Assembly: GCA_022575985.1 (NCBI GenBank) | Contig: JAKSXM010000237.1 | Location: forward strand, 3,738,501-3,802,500 | Length of the DNA stretch: 64,000 nt | Direction: 5' to 3' | Source of the DNA: Anagrus nilaparvatae | Lineage: Eukaryota; Arthropoda; Insecta; Hymenoptera; Mymaridae | Part shown: positions 1 through 11,199 of the stretch, one piece after another | Numbering within the stretch: the stretch's first letter is position 1 | Layout of the letters: each line of letters begins with the position of its first letter | Notes under the pieces: model-generated | Database searches by the model: none | The model's input: the letters and a program-made list of their open reading frames with translations, nothing else | What the model was told of the DNA's origin: nothing | Made by a program: the position numbers and the translations under genes

Positions 1-378
1 AGAGCCTGAATCACAAAGAGCTTTCATACTTATGCCGGCTATGTTTATGTCAAAGAAAAGGCGGTTATCGACGTGACTGGCGTGGCAATTTTCCGGGTTT
101 TCTGACATGTTCTCGGCTAATTGGTGAATTTCTTGTGAGGTTTCTTGATTTTCCCTCGAGTTTTCATTTTTTTGTGTTTTATTCATTTTTGAGTCGTTTG
201 TGACAGATGCATCGACAGGTTCGCGTCCTTGGGCAAGGTTGACCTTATTTTCGTCGACGTTGTCTGCTAACGCACGGCTCTTGTCGTTCATTTCTGTTTG
301 TGTAGTTACGCTTGCGACTCCATTATTCAGCTGGAGGTCGTTGGAGCCTGTTCCGTCCCCAGCTGAGCGTTTTCCGCT
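1..378 (-). CDS. Start of LTR-retrotransposon pol (retropepsin), partial
   Basis: Open minus-strand frame running off the left edge. Its last visible residues include FFDINIAGISMKALCDSGS, an aspartic-protease start with the DSG active-site triad as in Ty3/Gypsy pol. The frame has no stop from about 378 downward and overlaps the end of gag (327-378) in the -1 frame relative to gag. The usual route for such an arrangement is a -1 ribosomal frameshift from gag into pol. I saw no canonical X-XXY-YYZ slippery heptamer in the short overlap, so the shift site is unresolved. About 90 residues between the overlap and the protease motif are Asn/Glu/Lys-rich linker. Reverse transcriptase and integrase would lie outside the window. 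Confidence 0.7.
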
Positions 379-3107
379 TTATATTGTGTAACCACAGGGC
401 AGGAGCAGTTGGTGTACCTAACTCCTAATTTGCCACATAGCAAACAAATGTCCCGCTTATTTAACTGTGGGCATTGCAGAGTTCTGTGGTTTGTGTCTTG
501 GCACAGAACGCAATGGGCGGGGAATCGCGGCTTATTAATTTTGGGCCGGCGTGCGTTATTTTGTGAATTTTGTGAGTTATTCACATTATTGTTATTATTT
601 TGCGATCTTGAGAATTGCATGCTTGGAATCGAATTTTGATTCCATTGTTGCATCATTTGTGCAAAATAATTTGGGTCCGCAAATGTGTGGGGAAACCAGG
701 GGTAAGGTGGTGAAGCCATAGGCTGCATTACGGGCTGCAATTGCTGTCGGGGCTGTGATCTAGGCTGCTGTTGACCCGCGCGCTGTTGTTGGGTCTGACG
801 CTGCTGCTGAGCACCTTGTTGCTGCCTTTGCTAAGTTTGATGATTATTATCACCAGGAGTCGTTAATGCAGCCAGTTCATCCGTCTGTACCGGTTTACCA
901 CGCCCTTTGGGCTTGCGTTTCCCTTTGTTAGTTGTATTTTCTGGTACGTCTTCGGTTTGGGGCGTATTCACTGAAACATTGACAGTATCGGTGACGGCCA
1001 CTATTTTAGCTTTCACGGTTTGGTCGTCATAAGCTAAATCTGGTACCTTTGACTTCTCTTTGCTTTTTGGGGCTGAATACTTGTTTCTAACTTCGGCTAG
1101 CTTTTCGTGCTTCTGGCCCAAGTCCAATAATCTGCCAAAACTTGTGATGGTGTTGGTTAGCCTATAGGCTTCTAGACTTCGTTGGTATTCTGGGTGAAGT
1201 ACCCTGAGAGCCATTTTCACCAACTTTTGCTCACTAGGGCGTTGTGACAATTTATCAGCTATTACCCTGAAAGCACATAAAAATGTGGCCATGTTTTTGC
1301 CCTTTCCTTGAGTCCTAGTACGAAGTTCCTCGAGATAATCCTCGTCTTCCATATACGGGACGAAGCGGTTACGGAAGGCTATTTCAAAATCTTCCCACGT
1401 ATCGAGGCTATCTCGATCCGTTCGGTACCATAAGATGGCGTGGTCTTCGAACATTGACGTTAGGCCGTATTTCATTTGTATAAACGAGAGGCCTGATGTT
1501 TCGTAGCAGTCCTTAAGCTTGAACAAAAATTCTTCGGCTTTCTTGGTGTCGCCATTGAATTTTAGGGTCCACATCTTGAGCACTTTTCCGGCTTCTGTGC
1601 GCTTGGATAGGCTTAAATTAGAGGACTTCTTTGTGCTGGACATAACCTCAATTTCGGATCCTTCCGTATCTTCTAAGGCTGAATTCATAAAAATGTTTTT
1701 CTCACGTTTCTCGTTTTTTGTAGTTTTGTGAGATGTTGTTTTTATGCTGCCATTTTTGCTTGTTTTACTTTGATTTTTGTTTTCTTTTAGCTTGAGTTTA
1801 TTATATTTTTCAATTTCTAATCTTTGTTGTTCTATGAACTCTTGTTCTTTTTGCAGCTTTTCATTTTCTGCTTTTGTGTGTTCCCTTTCTTGGGAGCTTT
1901 TGCTGGAAATTGACGCATGTGATCTCAAAGAGCTCGCTGAGCTGCCCCGTTGGCTTATGGTTCTCTCTTTACGGAGTTCTTCTATCACCTCCTTCGCTAA
2001 CGCTACTTCTTTTCGTAAGGCTGCTCTTTGCTTCCGTAAAAGGGCTAGCTCTCGCTGGGCGGCTGACGGAGTTTCAGCTAACGAAATTTCCGAGCTGCTA
2101 TATGCGTTCTCTTCAATATCAGCCAAGTCACCGTTGTCGTCGTCGATTTCCGAATTTTGTACGTGTTGTTTATTTTCTGGATTTATTGTTTGGTTTTGCT
2201 TATTCAGAGACCCTTTTGCGCTTCCTGGAGCTGGCGGCTGAGCCAAAACGTTTCTGTGTGGTCGAAAATCGATCGGGTAATTATCCCACATTGGACTCTC
2301 CGTCTCGCCTTGCGGAGTCTGCAACCACTGCTGCCTGTTGTTTCCAGGCTTGCCGCGTTCATAATTACTACGCGCGCTGGATTTCGCGAACCTAGTAATT
2401 GGCAGCGACGAGCGAGTCCTTGGCGTTTTACTGTTTGGTAGTAACTTTTCTTGACTTCTACAGCCGTTTTGAGGCGTTTCAGAAATAAGATCGTTCGAGT
2501 TTCTTTGCCTCTCGTAACCAGTATTCATTACGAGGCCACAGCTAGCCGTAGTTGACGTAATTGGGTTGCTTACGTTAACGCCCGGGGCTGCCGTTGCTGT
2601 CGTAAGAACTGCTTGGTCACTGCTCGCATTGCAAGTTAAGGCTTTGGCATAAGTCGGTCGATTTTGTGTGTAATGAGCTGTCGTAACAACGGGCGCGCTA
2701 TAGGCTGGATTCTTAAGCCTTACACCTGTTAACTCCGAAACATGTCTAATGACGTCGCTGTTTAAGGCTGAACTTCTAACTTGTTCATCCATTGATGGAA
2801 TATCAAGAGCATGTTGTAGAGTCGGTAGCATAAAATTGCTTGGCCTTTTGTCTTCACTATGGCTCCAGTTGTACGGGGCTCTTTCGTCCATGATTTTAAT
2901 CTGGTACCTGAAAAGCCTGTCTTTGATTTGGTCCACATTACCGCTATAAGACAGCCCATACTGGTCTAATCTTCTTATTATGTCAGTAAATTCCATATGG
3001 TCTATGGTGTTTAATAATTCTTGAAATTCCGGCCTCTGTTCGTATGTTTGTCTTCTTCTTGACATACGGGGCGGCGGTAGCGTTTTATTTTTATTTTTAT
3101 TGCCCAT
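327..3107 (-). pseudogene. LTR-retrotransposon gag with one in-frame amber codon
   Basis: Gag polyprotein, whose family role is capsid formation and RNA packaging. The first 758 residues contain an N-terminal helical region resembling a SAP/PBS2-type fold (about residues 27-75), a charged coiled coil (about 345-450), and a retrotransposon-gag capsid domain (about 505-680; key motif ILWYRTDRDSLDTWEDFE). After an in-frame TAG at 831-833 the same frame stays open to 327. That part runs through a Gln-rich linker and two zinc-knuckle-like motifs (CVLCQDTNHRTLQC and CLLCGKLGVRYTNCSC). Without the TAG the product would be about 925 residues. The TAG sits in a run of Gln codons, so a CAG to TAG transition is the simplest explanation; programmed readthrough is the alternative. 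The start ATG at 3107 is the first one in the open frame. Family assignment is by domain order; the exact clade is unknown. Confidence 0.75.
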
Positions 3108-4495
3108 TTTAATTTAATTTAAAAGGAAAAAAAAAATTATTATATTTTAGGGTTCCTAAAAGCTCGCCCTTCCCTTAGAGAAAAAGCGACAGCGATACAA
3201 AAGAGTTTAAGATTAAAATTAATTAAAGGGACCTGTGCAGAATTAAGAAGAAAAAAAGATTTTATTAAAGAGAAGGTATATTTTCTCCCCGTGTATATAT
3301 GAGAAGAAAAAGAAAGAAAAAAAAATTTTTTAAAAATTTTATAAGAAAAATTCGAAGCAGGTCAAAATATTTTGTTTATTTCTCCCGCTGACTTCGCGAA
3401 GGTTAACTCTTTTGTATATTTTACTGTGGATTTTCTATCGAAAACGCGGCGCAAGGGACAATTTTCCTTAAAAAGAAAATTCTTGAAAATTTTATAAAGT
3501 TCTTGATTAATCTTGAAATCAAAAATGTGTCTTGAGAATTTATAAATCTGTTGTTGATTAAAAAAAAAATCTTGATTTATTCTTGATTAATGCCTTGCAT
3601 GAAATTTCCTTGATGTGATCTTGCTTATAAAAAAGGGTTGATTTTATTTTAATGGGTATATGTATCTTTTTTATTGGCGTGGAAATTCCTTGGCAAAAGG
3701 AATTTACCGTTTAAAGCGAGATTGTAAGTCAGTTTGTCGGCACAAAGCTTTTGGGTTAAAGCTTGAGGCGGTATGGGTGAATTTGTGAAATATTGTAGCA
3801 GGAAATAGGATTTTGGAAAATAATTTGAGTATTTTTTATTTGAAATAATAATAATTTTTAAATAAATAATTATAATAAGTATAATAATAATAAAAAAATG
3901 ATAATATTTGTAATATTTTGAAAGAAAATAAATTTTATGTGTTTCGCCGAAATTCAGATATTTACGCCCTTGTAAGGTAAGGAACTATTTTTTTTAAAAG
4001 TGTAAAATTTTGTTATTTATATTTTATCGCGTTAAAAAAAAAATGATCTTTAGAATATTACATAAATTTTTGTAAGTATTATTAATTAAAATTAATTATA
4101 GTAATTATTAAATAATAAAAAAAAATTTTCAATTTATTTTCTTTATAAAAATTATATGATTTTGTTTTTAATTCCTAGTACTAATTCACTCATACGGCAT
4201 ACGGCATTCATACTCGTTTTTATTTTGTTTATTTTTTTAATACTTTTAAATTTCTAATTAATTAATTTATTTATTATTGTGCTTATGTTCACCTTATTTT
4301 GTGTATGGGTATATTCCCTGTATATGTGGGCTGGGCATTTATTTAAAAAAAAAAAATTTATTAAGCTTTTTTCATTTATTGAAACACAAAAAAAAAATTT
4401 TTTTTGGAGCTTTTTCTTAAAATGAAAACATGAGAAAATTTTATTTGTAAAGGCTTAAGTTAATTTCTAGAGCCCAAACGTTGTGAGCGCCACTT
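3108..4495 (-). other. Leader region of the LTR element, with primer-binding-like site
   Basis: About 1.4 kb of AT-rich, non-coding sequence between gag and the LTR. Reading the minus strand, the LTR end is followed after two bases by TGGCGCTCACAACGTTTGG (4475-4493). This begins with TGG as a tRNA primer-binding site should and has the TGGCGC start common in Ty3/Gypsy elements. Only the first six bases look tRNA-like to me, so the primer tRNA is not identified. No ORF of note is present. Confidence 0.5.
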
Positions 4496-5593
4496 TGTAA
4501 CGGGGTATTTTCGGTTAAATAAATAAAACTTTTATAATACACATACATATATATTCATTAATATATTTATACTTGAAGAGCGCCTTTTAATAAATATATA
4601 TGTGTGTATAATTATTTGTTAATAATAATGATAATAAATTAGGGGGAAATTACCTCTGTTATTTGGCTAGCTGCTGCATGAGGCTTACCTCCTTATTTAG
4701 TAGAGGAGGTTCACTAGGTCAAGAATATGTAAATCTAATGTGTATGAAAAAGTGGGGGAGGTGAACATGCACGTGAATTTTATAAAGAAATATACACTGA
4801 ATTTCAATAATTAATAATATTTTTACCTTTATTTTTACACAATCTAATGCCCCTTGGGGCTATCAATAACTATTATGTATTTAAATTTATAAACTTTTAA
4901 TTATTATAATATCGCGCACACACACACGCGAAAAACTCTGAAGCACGCTTTTGTATATACGTATATGTATTTTACCGTCGGCTGCTTATTTCTCGTAGAT
5001 GAGTTGTAGGCGATGATCTAGGAGTCGGCTTCTTGATGCTGTAGTTGAACCCTCGCTAGGTAGTCTTTCCGTACGAAGTCCGTTAGCAATTTGATCAAGA
5101 TTTTAATAATAATTGTGCTCCGCGAATGGCGGTTGCTACACAATATATTTGCTCGACGTCGAGATTCTATTTAATTTGTGCCCGTAGACTATCACTGATT
5201 TTATTAATAGTAATTATCGATTTTAGTTATGATTAACTTTATTTGTGCACTATGAACTTATAATGTCAAAACCGGAACGTTTTATTGTGGCTTTTGTTGC
5301 AAAAAACCCGGAGCCACATGTGATTTCTATAAAGGTCAAAAACCACCTGTTTCCTTTTTCTGCTAGCGGAAATCTCTACCGCTCGTTTCTCTCTTTTTTA
5401 CTCTCTTTTTATTTGCTGACCGCGGCGCTCGCCGGCTACACCGTGCTGCTACTCGCGCCGGGCGGCTGTATTACAGTTTTCAAAAACTATACTCTAGATA
5501 ATACTAAAGATATGTGTGTCTGTGCATGCTTGTAAATTTAAATGTTTATATAAAAAAATATAACTATTTGTAACGTGAATTTGCCTCGTTACA
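4496..5593 (-). repeat. 5' LTR of the gag-bearing retrotransposon
   Basis: A 1098-bp block bounded by TGTAAC (4496) and GTTACA (ending 5593), that is the 5'-TG...CA-3' inverted ends expected of an LTR. It lies immediately upstream, in element orientation, of the leader and gag. It holds TATA-like runs and GC-richer patches around 5400-5470. The second LTR should lie left of the window, so the target duplication cannot be checked. The flanking bases 4492-4495 and 5594-5597 do not match, which argues against this being a solo LTR. Confidence 0.6.
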
Positions 5594-5775
5594 ATGGCGC
5601 TTTCGTCAACTGATTCCGGACTGAATACTATTTTTTTGGGGACGAAGTTTTTAAAATTTGTTAGTTTTTTTAGTCAAGGATTTATAGAGGTTTTTCCACC
5701 TAAACATACCCACCTTAATTTATATACATACAGAAATATTACTTCAAGCGATAAAGCCAAAAATGACCTTAAAGT
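5594..5775. other. Short stretch with nothing recognised
   Basis: Flank of the LTR element. A 68-residue ORF starts here but shows no family features. Most likely upstream intron or intergenic DNA. Confidence 0.4.
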
Positions 5776-7637
5776 CCCAAGTATTTCTAGTGTCTGGTAG
5801 TAATGGTTGAAAATGAAACTTAATAGGGAGTACTTTTAGGTCAACAAATGTTCGGCTGGCCACCTTTCTTGAAAGTGCCAAAAATCAAGGGCAAAAAATT
5901 TTGTTTTTTGTGAATATCTCGAAAACGGTTGAAGATATTAAAATATTTAAGGTATAAGAAAATGAAGCTGAGAAAATTTTACAAAAAAAATCTTCTGAAA
6001 CATTTTTTCGTAAAAATTATATTTTCCATGAAAAATGAAAATTAATATGGTGCGCAATACCGCACTTTTATAAAATTTTGATTTTGACTGTTTCGGATAG
6101 CTGAAAATAAGCACATTTATGTTTTTTGAGTCACAAAAAACGAATTTGGGTATTATTTTGAAAAATATTTACCTACTTTTTTATTATTAACAAATTAACG
6201 TCAGTAGAGTAAAAATTACTTTGAAAAATATAAAATGTTAAAAAATATTAATATTTTGATCCTTGTAAATTTTTTTTTATTTGATTTGAGTTGTAAAATT
6301 TAAATTTTATTTTAAAATATCATTTATTGTTTAAATAATATTAAATTAATTAAAAATTATTTAAACAAATTATGGCCTGAAATTAAGTGTGGCAGCATTT
6401 ATCATATATTTTTTAGCACAATAAATGCATTTTTTTTAACCAAAACAACATTTATTTTATATTAATAAATTTTATATATTTTTTTAAAATATTTAATTTA
6501 AAATTTAAATGATTTAGAATTTAGAATTTAAATATTTTTTTAACAATAAATGATCGAAATGTATTGTATTATTTTTGGTTTAAGTAAGCAAAAAATTTTT
6601 GAAAATTCTTAAAATGTATCATTTTATTTATTTTTTTTATCAAAAATTAATTATACAAAATATTATGAACATTATATTATTCATCATCTGAATCACTTTC
6701 ATCATCTGAATCACTTTCATCCTCGGCTTCAGCAGAGGTCTCAGGTACTGCATAAACTTATTATAGTTACCAGATTATTTCGTATTATTCTTTTCATATA
6801 CTATTTTTTTAAAATTATTTATTTATTTTCTTATTAATAAATAAAATATTAAAAATTATTAATTTATTATAAATAATAATTGAAAAACTTACATTATTTA
6901 TAAATGAACTCCAATTTTATATGTGCACATAACAAAATAAAAGACGCTTCTGCTGTACTATAATATACAATTCGAAAGGTTTTTTTTATATACGCAGGCG
7001 CACAGCTGTCTTATACTGTGTATTTCAAAAATATCGGAGCCTTTAAAAAGGAACACACAAACCGTGATAATCATGCGTAAACAAAAACGTGGTTTTTCTT
7101 GGGCCAACAAAGCATATTAAAATTCCGACCACAACAATGGAATCTAGAGCTATTCTATATGTAAACCCCGTTAAAAAAATTTTAAAAATCGATATCATCT
7201 TAGCACACTAGTAAATAGAATTAAAAGTACTTTTACAATTTTTTAAGTTTTCTGTCCTCCATTATTGGCCAAAAACAGACAAACTAAAAAAAAATGTAAA
7301 AAATAATTTTTACCCCTAAAAGTAGGATATTTTAGCTTTAAAATAAGATGTACCACATTTTTCAAGCTTAATTATAAATTTATTTATCACCTCGTAAACT
7401 TGTAAAAAGCCTTTTTTTTCTTTTTTAGGAAGTTTTGGGAGATATTAAAAGTGGAACTCATTTTGGGCGAACAAAGTTTTTTTTTTTTTTTAAATTATGT
7501 CCTAAAGTGATGCTAATTATGAAACATTTATAGTTTAAAATTTATTTATAGTTTTAAAATAAAAATTTTTTTTTACCCATTTTTATTAGACTGAAAAAAA
7601 AAACAATGGTTTTACCCCCGTGTAGCCAAAAGATAAA

Positions 7638-7675
<38 letters not shown>

Positions 7676-8123
7676 CTTTAAATTATCTTTTTTTATTTTA
7701 TAAACTAATAATCTATAGGTAAGTACACTTTTTTTTTTGTTGCGAAAAGTTAAATAGTCAAAATAACTATTTATTACGGCGGTGAGACGCGTTTTCATAG
7801 ATTCGAGCATATTCTACTTAGCGCGCATACGAGAATTTCAGTTAAACTTTAAATGAAAATTTTGCATAAAATATTAGTTTTACGAAAAAATGTTTCAGAA
7901 CATTTTTTTCGTAAAATTTTCTCAGCTTCATTTTCTTATACCTTAAATAATTTAATATCTTCAACCGTTTTCGAGATATTCTCGAAAAACAAAACAAAAA
8001 TTTTTTTGCCTTTAATTTTTGGCACTCTCAGGAAAGGTGGCCAGCCGAACTTTTGTTGACCTGAAAGTACTCCCTTCTAAGTTTCATATTCAACTATTAC
8101 TACCAGACACTAGAAATACTTGG
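5776..8123. repeat. Large inverted-repeat (foldback-like) element, 2.35 kb
   Basis: Left arm about 5776-6035 and right arm about 7853-8123 are reverse complements with moderate divergence. Matching landmarks are CCAAGTATTTCTAGTGTCTGG at the outer ends, GGCTGGCCACCTTTC inside, and AAAATGAAGCTGAGAAAATTTT further in. The 1.8-kb centre is AT-rich, carries a T34 tract (7642-7675) and a possible small exon (6677-6747), and contains no transposase ORF. It resembles a non-autonomous foldback or long-TIR element. The next inverted repeat starts only about 45 bp beyond it. Confidence 0.65.
6677..6747 (-). other. Candidate terminal exon encoding an acidic Asp/Ser/Glu tail
   Basis: On the minus strand a TTTATGCAG acceptor-like sequence is followed by an open frame reading PETSAEAEDESDSDDESD and ending SDDE then TAA (stop at 6677-6679). 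The 12-base GATGAAAGTGATTCA-type unit is repeated twice. This looks like the acidic C-terminus of a nuclear or chromatin protein, either captured by the surrounding inverted-repeat element or left from an unrelated minus-strand gene. It is short, and a simple repeat expansion could also give it. Confidence 0.3.
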
Positions 8124-8166
8124 CATTTAAATCCTATATCTCTTGAACTATATAGTGAATATATAC

Positions 8167-9766
8167 TCCAGTCAAAATACGGGTTTGGTTGTATTTTTAC
8201 TGGCGAACATGAGATTTGCTTTACTATATGTTTTTTGGGTCGCTGAACACGAAAATCGGGGTTATTTCGTAAAGAAATGGGGGCTTCACCCCTAAATTTG
8301 CAAAAAACTACCCCAAAATGGTGTGTTTTTTACGTAGTTGAACTTTGTGCACTCAGATTCGCACCATACGGGTGTTTTGGGTCGCTGATCAAGAATTTCG
8401 ACTACTTTTTCTTAAATAATTAGAATTTCACCCCTAAATTAGCTAAAACTACCCCGAAAATGGGGTGCTTTTGCTATTCTTGCACTTTGAGCAACCAGGA
8501 TATGTCCATAAAGGTTTTTTGGGTCGCTGATTAAGAATTTCGACTTATTTTTCATAAATAATTAAAATTTCACCCCTAAATTGGCTAAAATTACCCCCGT
8601 AAAAGTACCCCCGTACCCTCGTAAGGGGGTGATTTTGTTATTTTCGCACTTTGAGCAATCAGGATATGTCCATATAGGTTTTTTAGGTCGCTAATTAAGA
8701 ATTTCGAGTTATTTTTCATAAATATTCCATATTTTACCCTTAAATTAGCTAAAACTACGCCTAAAAGGGGTGTTTTTGCTATTTCGACACTTTGAGCAAC
8801 CAGGATATTTCCGTGTAGATTTCTCAGGTCGCTAATTAAGAATTTGGACTTATTTTTCATAAATATTCAATATTTCACCCTTACAATAGCTAAAACTACC
8901 CCTAATAGGGGTGTTTTTGCTATTTGTTCACTTTGAGCATCCAGGATATGTCCATATAAGTTTTTTGCGACGCTAATCAAGAATTTGCATTATAAAAAAA
9001 AAAATAAAATAATATTAAGTTTCTTTTATTCATTTTTACCTTCACTATAATAATTTATTTTTCAGGTATTGTAAGTATTAATTTTTTATAAAAAATTTTT
9101 ATTGATCAGCGGTCCAGGGACCTGAATGGACATAATCGGGATTCTCAAAGTGTGAAAATAACAAAAACACACCTTTTAGGAGTAGTTTTAGCTGTTTTAT
9201 GGATGAAATATTGAATATTTATGAAAAAGGAGTCGAAATTCTTGATTAAAGACCCACAAAACCTATATATACATATCCTGGATGCACAAAGTACGAAAAT
9301 AACAAAAACATCCTTTAAGGGGTAGTTTTAGCTAATTTATGGGTGAACTATTGAATATTTATGATAAATAAGTCGAAATTCTTAATTAGTGACCTGAAAA
9401 ATCTGTATGGACATATCCTAGTTGCTCAAAGTGCCCAAATAGCAAAAATACCCCATTTTCGGGGGTAGTTTTAGCCAATTTAGGGGTGAAATTCTAATTA
9501 TTTAAGAAAAAAGAGTCGAAATTCTTGATCAGCGACCCATCAAAAATCTGTATGGTGCAAATCTGAGTGCACAAAATCCAACTACTTAAAAAACACCCTA
9601 TTTTGGGGTAGTTTTTTTGCAAATTTAGGGGTGAAGCCCCCATTTCTTTACGAAATGACCCCGATTTTCGTGTTCAGCAACCCAAAAAACATATAGTAAA
9701 GCAAATCTCATGTTCGCCAGTAAAAATACAACCCCCCCCCCCCCCCCCCGTATTTTGACTGGAGTA
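8167..9766. repeat. Foldback-like element with tandem repeats inside both arms
   Basis: Outer ends are inverted copies: TCCAGTCAAAATACGGG at 8167 and its complement at 9750-9766. The arms (about 8167-8990 and 9066-9766) mirror each other with landmarks such as TTTCGTAAAGAAATGGGGGC. Inside each arm a unit beginning GGTCGCTGATCAAGAATTTCG recurs every 140-166 bp (8380, 8520, 8686, 8825, 8967). Drosophila FB elements have the same design of long inverted arms made of tandem repeats. No transposase is seen. The right arm carries a C18 run (9732-9749) where the left arm has a short C-rich motif. Confidence 0.7.
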
Positions 9767-9993
9767 ATATAGGTAAAAATAAATATGAATATTATAACTG
9801 AGTAAACAACCAATGACTTAAAAATCGACTAAATTTAAATTTAAACGTTAAATTGTATTTATTTATTTACTTTTATTTATTCATAACAAAAAAGTTAACA
9901 TACAGTTTTATACCCAACAATAAAATTTTAAAGATTATTTATCTATTAAATATAGTTCAAATGATTAGATAATTGTTTTTAAATTATTTGCAG
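9767..9993 (+). other. Intron end of the woc-like gene
   Basis: AT-rich sequence ending in a pyrimidine-rich stretch and the acceptor AAATTATTTGCAG. The exon begins at 9994, in phase 0. Confidence 0.7.
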
Positions 9994-11079
9994 GGATTAT
10001 CTAAATTATCTAAACAAAAAATTGATGATCTAAATGATGGCTGTGCCTCTGATGATTTGGTTAATAAATCTATTAGTATTAAATCAACTGATTTAAAAGA
10101 ACCAGATAGCGAACCATCTGAAGATATACTGCCAGGCCAAGACGACGAACTTTGCATAATTCCTGATTCAGACAAACAAAAACGTTTAGAACATAATAAT
10201 GAAGAAATTTATCAAACTAAAGAAAATAAAAATTTAAATACTGACGAAAGCGAAAAAAATCCAGAGCTAGAAACTAGCTTATCAAATAGCAAAAAAAACA
10301 ATTGTATAGTAACTAATGAAGTTGAAATAACGAAATCTACTAGTATAAAAGTTGCAGAACTTTCGTTAGTTAATAACTGTGATTTTATTTCTGAAAATAT
10401 AATGCTTTCCAAGACGCAGCCAATTAAAGAATTAAATATACTTAACAATGAACATGATTCTAAGAACTCAGATGTTGAAGAAATATCAAACAAACGATCT
10501 TGTAAATACTGCCAGGAAGAAAAAATTTGTCCGATTCCAGTCAAAAGAGGTATCAACACTTACGAGGTTTGTTCAGATGTTTGTAAGAAAGCGTTCTTAA
10601 ATGAAAATAATAAAGTTATGGATATTCCAAGTGAAGGTGTAAGTTCTAAAAGAGATAAACGTTGTGCTAATTGTTTATTAATTGTAGAACCAAAAGATGA
10701 ACGTAATTTGTCGTGGGAAACGATGGAGTTTTGTAATGAAGAATGTTTAGGTAAATTTCAAACTAAATATGGAAGTTATTGCCGCAACTGCAATGGGCAT
10801 GTCCAACCTGTGAGTTTAGGAAAGTATTGTGTACGTTTTGGTTACGACGTAAGGCAATTTTGTTGCTCTTCATGTTTAGAAGAGTTCAAAAAAGGATTAA
10901 AAGTGTGTAGCTATTGTCAAAAGGACATAAGTGTTGGAATTGAAGGATTTCTAGCTCCAGTTGGTGATAAAGGACAATTTAAAGATTTCTGTACCCAAGA
11001 TTGCATGGAAAAATATTCAAAAATGAATACAGCTGATCCACCTGTACAAGAAAAAAAAATTTGCGGAGTTTGTCAACAA
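9994..11079 (+). CDS. woc: woc/ZMYM-like protein, exon with MYM fingers 1-4 and start of 5
   Basis: Internal exon of 362 codons in phase 0/0, bounded by acceptor TTGCAG and donor GTGAGT (11080). Residues 1-165 of the exon are disordered, Ser/Glu/Asn/Lys-rich. MYM-type (FCS) zinc fingers follow: CKYC at exon residue 170, CANC at 224, CRNC at 263, CSYC at 305, and the first half of a fifth (CGVC) at 357. Each has the downstream F/C-C-x3-C partner typical of the fold, for example FCNEEC and FCTQDC. Family knowledge: Drosophila Woc is a nuclear zinc-finger protein needed for ecdysteroid synthesis and telomere capping; the vertebrate ZMYM2/3/4 proteins are SUMO-binding chromatin cofactors. The upstream exon, with the start codon, is not in the window or not recognised. 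The open frame continues about 60 bases past the donor, but the next exon resumes the fifth finger exactly, which supports the splice. ZMYM2/3/4 cannot be separated from woc here, though the later exons favour woc. Confidence 0.88.
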
Positions 11080-11199
11080 GTGAGTATAATAATTTACTAT
11101 CTTCTAAATTTAATTAATGTTTTTGATTTTATTTTTATTTAAAAGGGTCAAAACAATTCCAAATTCAATTAAAGCCGCAACCTTTTTTCACTAATTACT

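Noticed and set aside
1519..2949. Several plus-strand ORFs of 66-173 residues opposite gag
   Set aside because: They are antisense shadows of the gag frame and have no domain features.
8591..8860. 89-residue ORF with an internal repeat (KFLISDL...)
   Set aside because: It is the translation of two tandem repeat units in the foldback arm.
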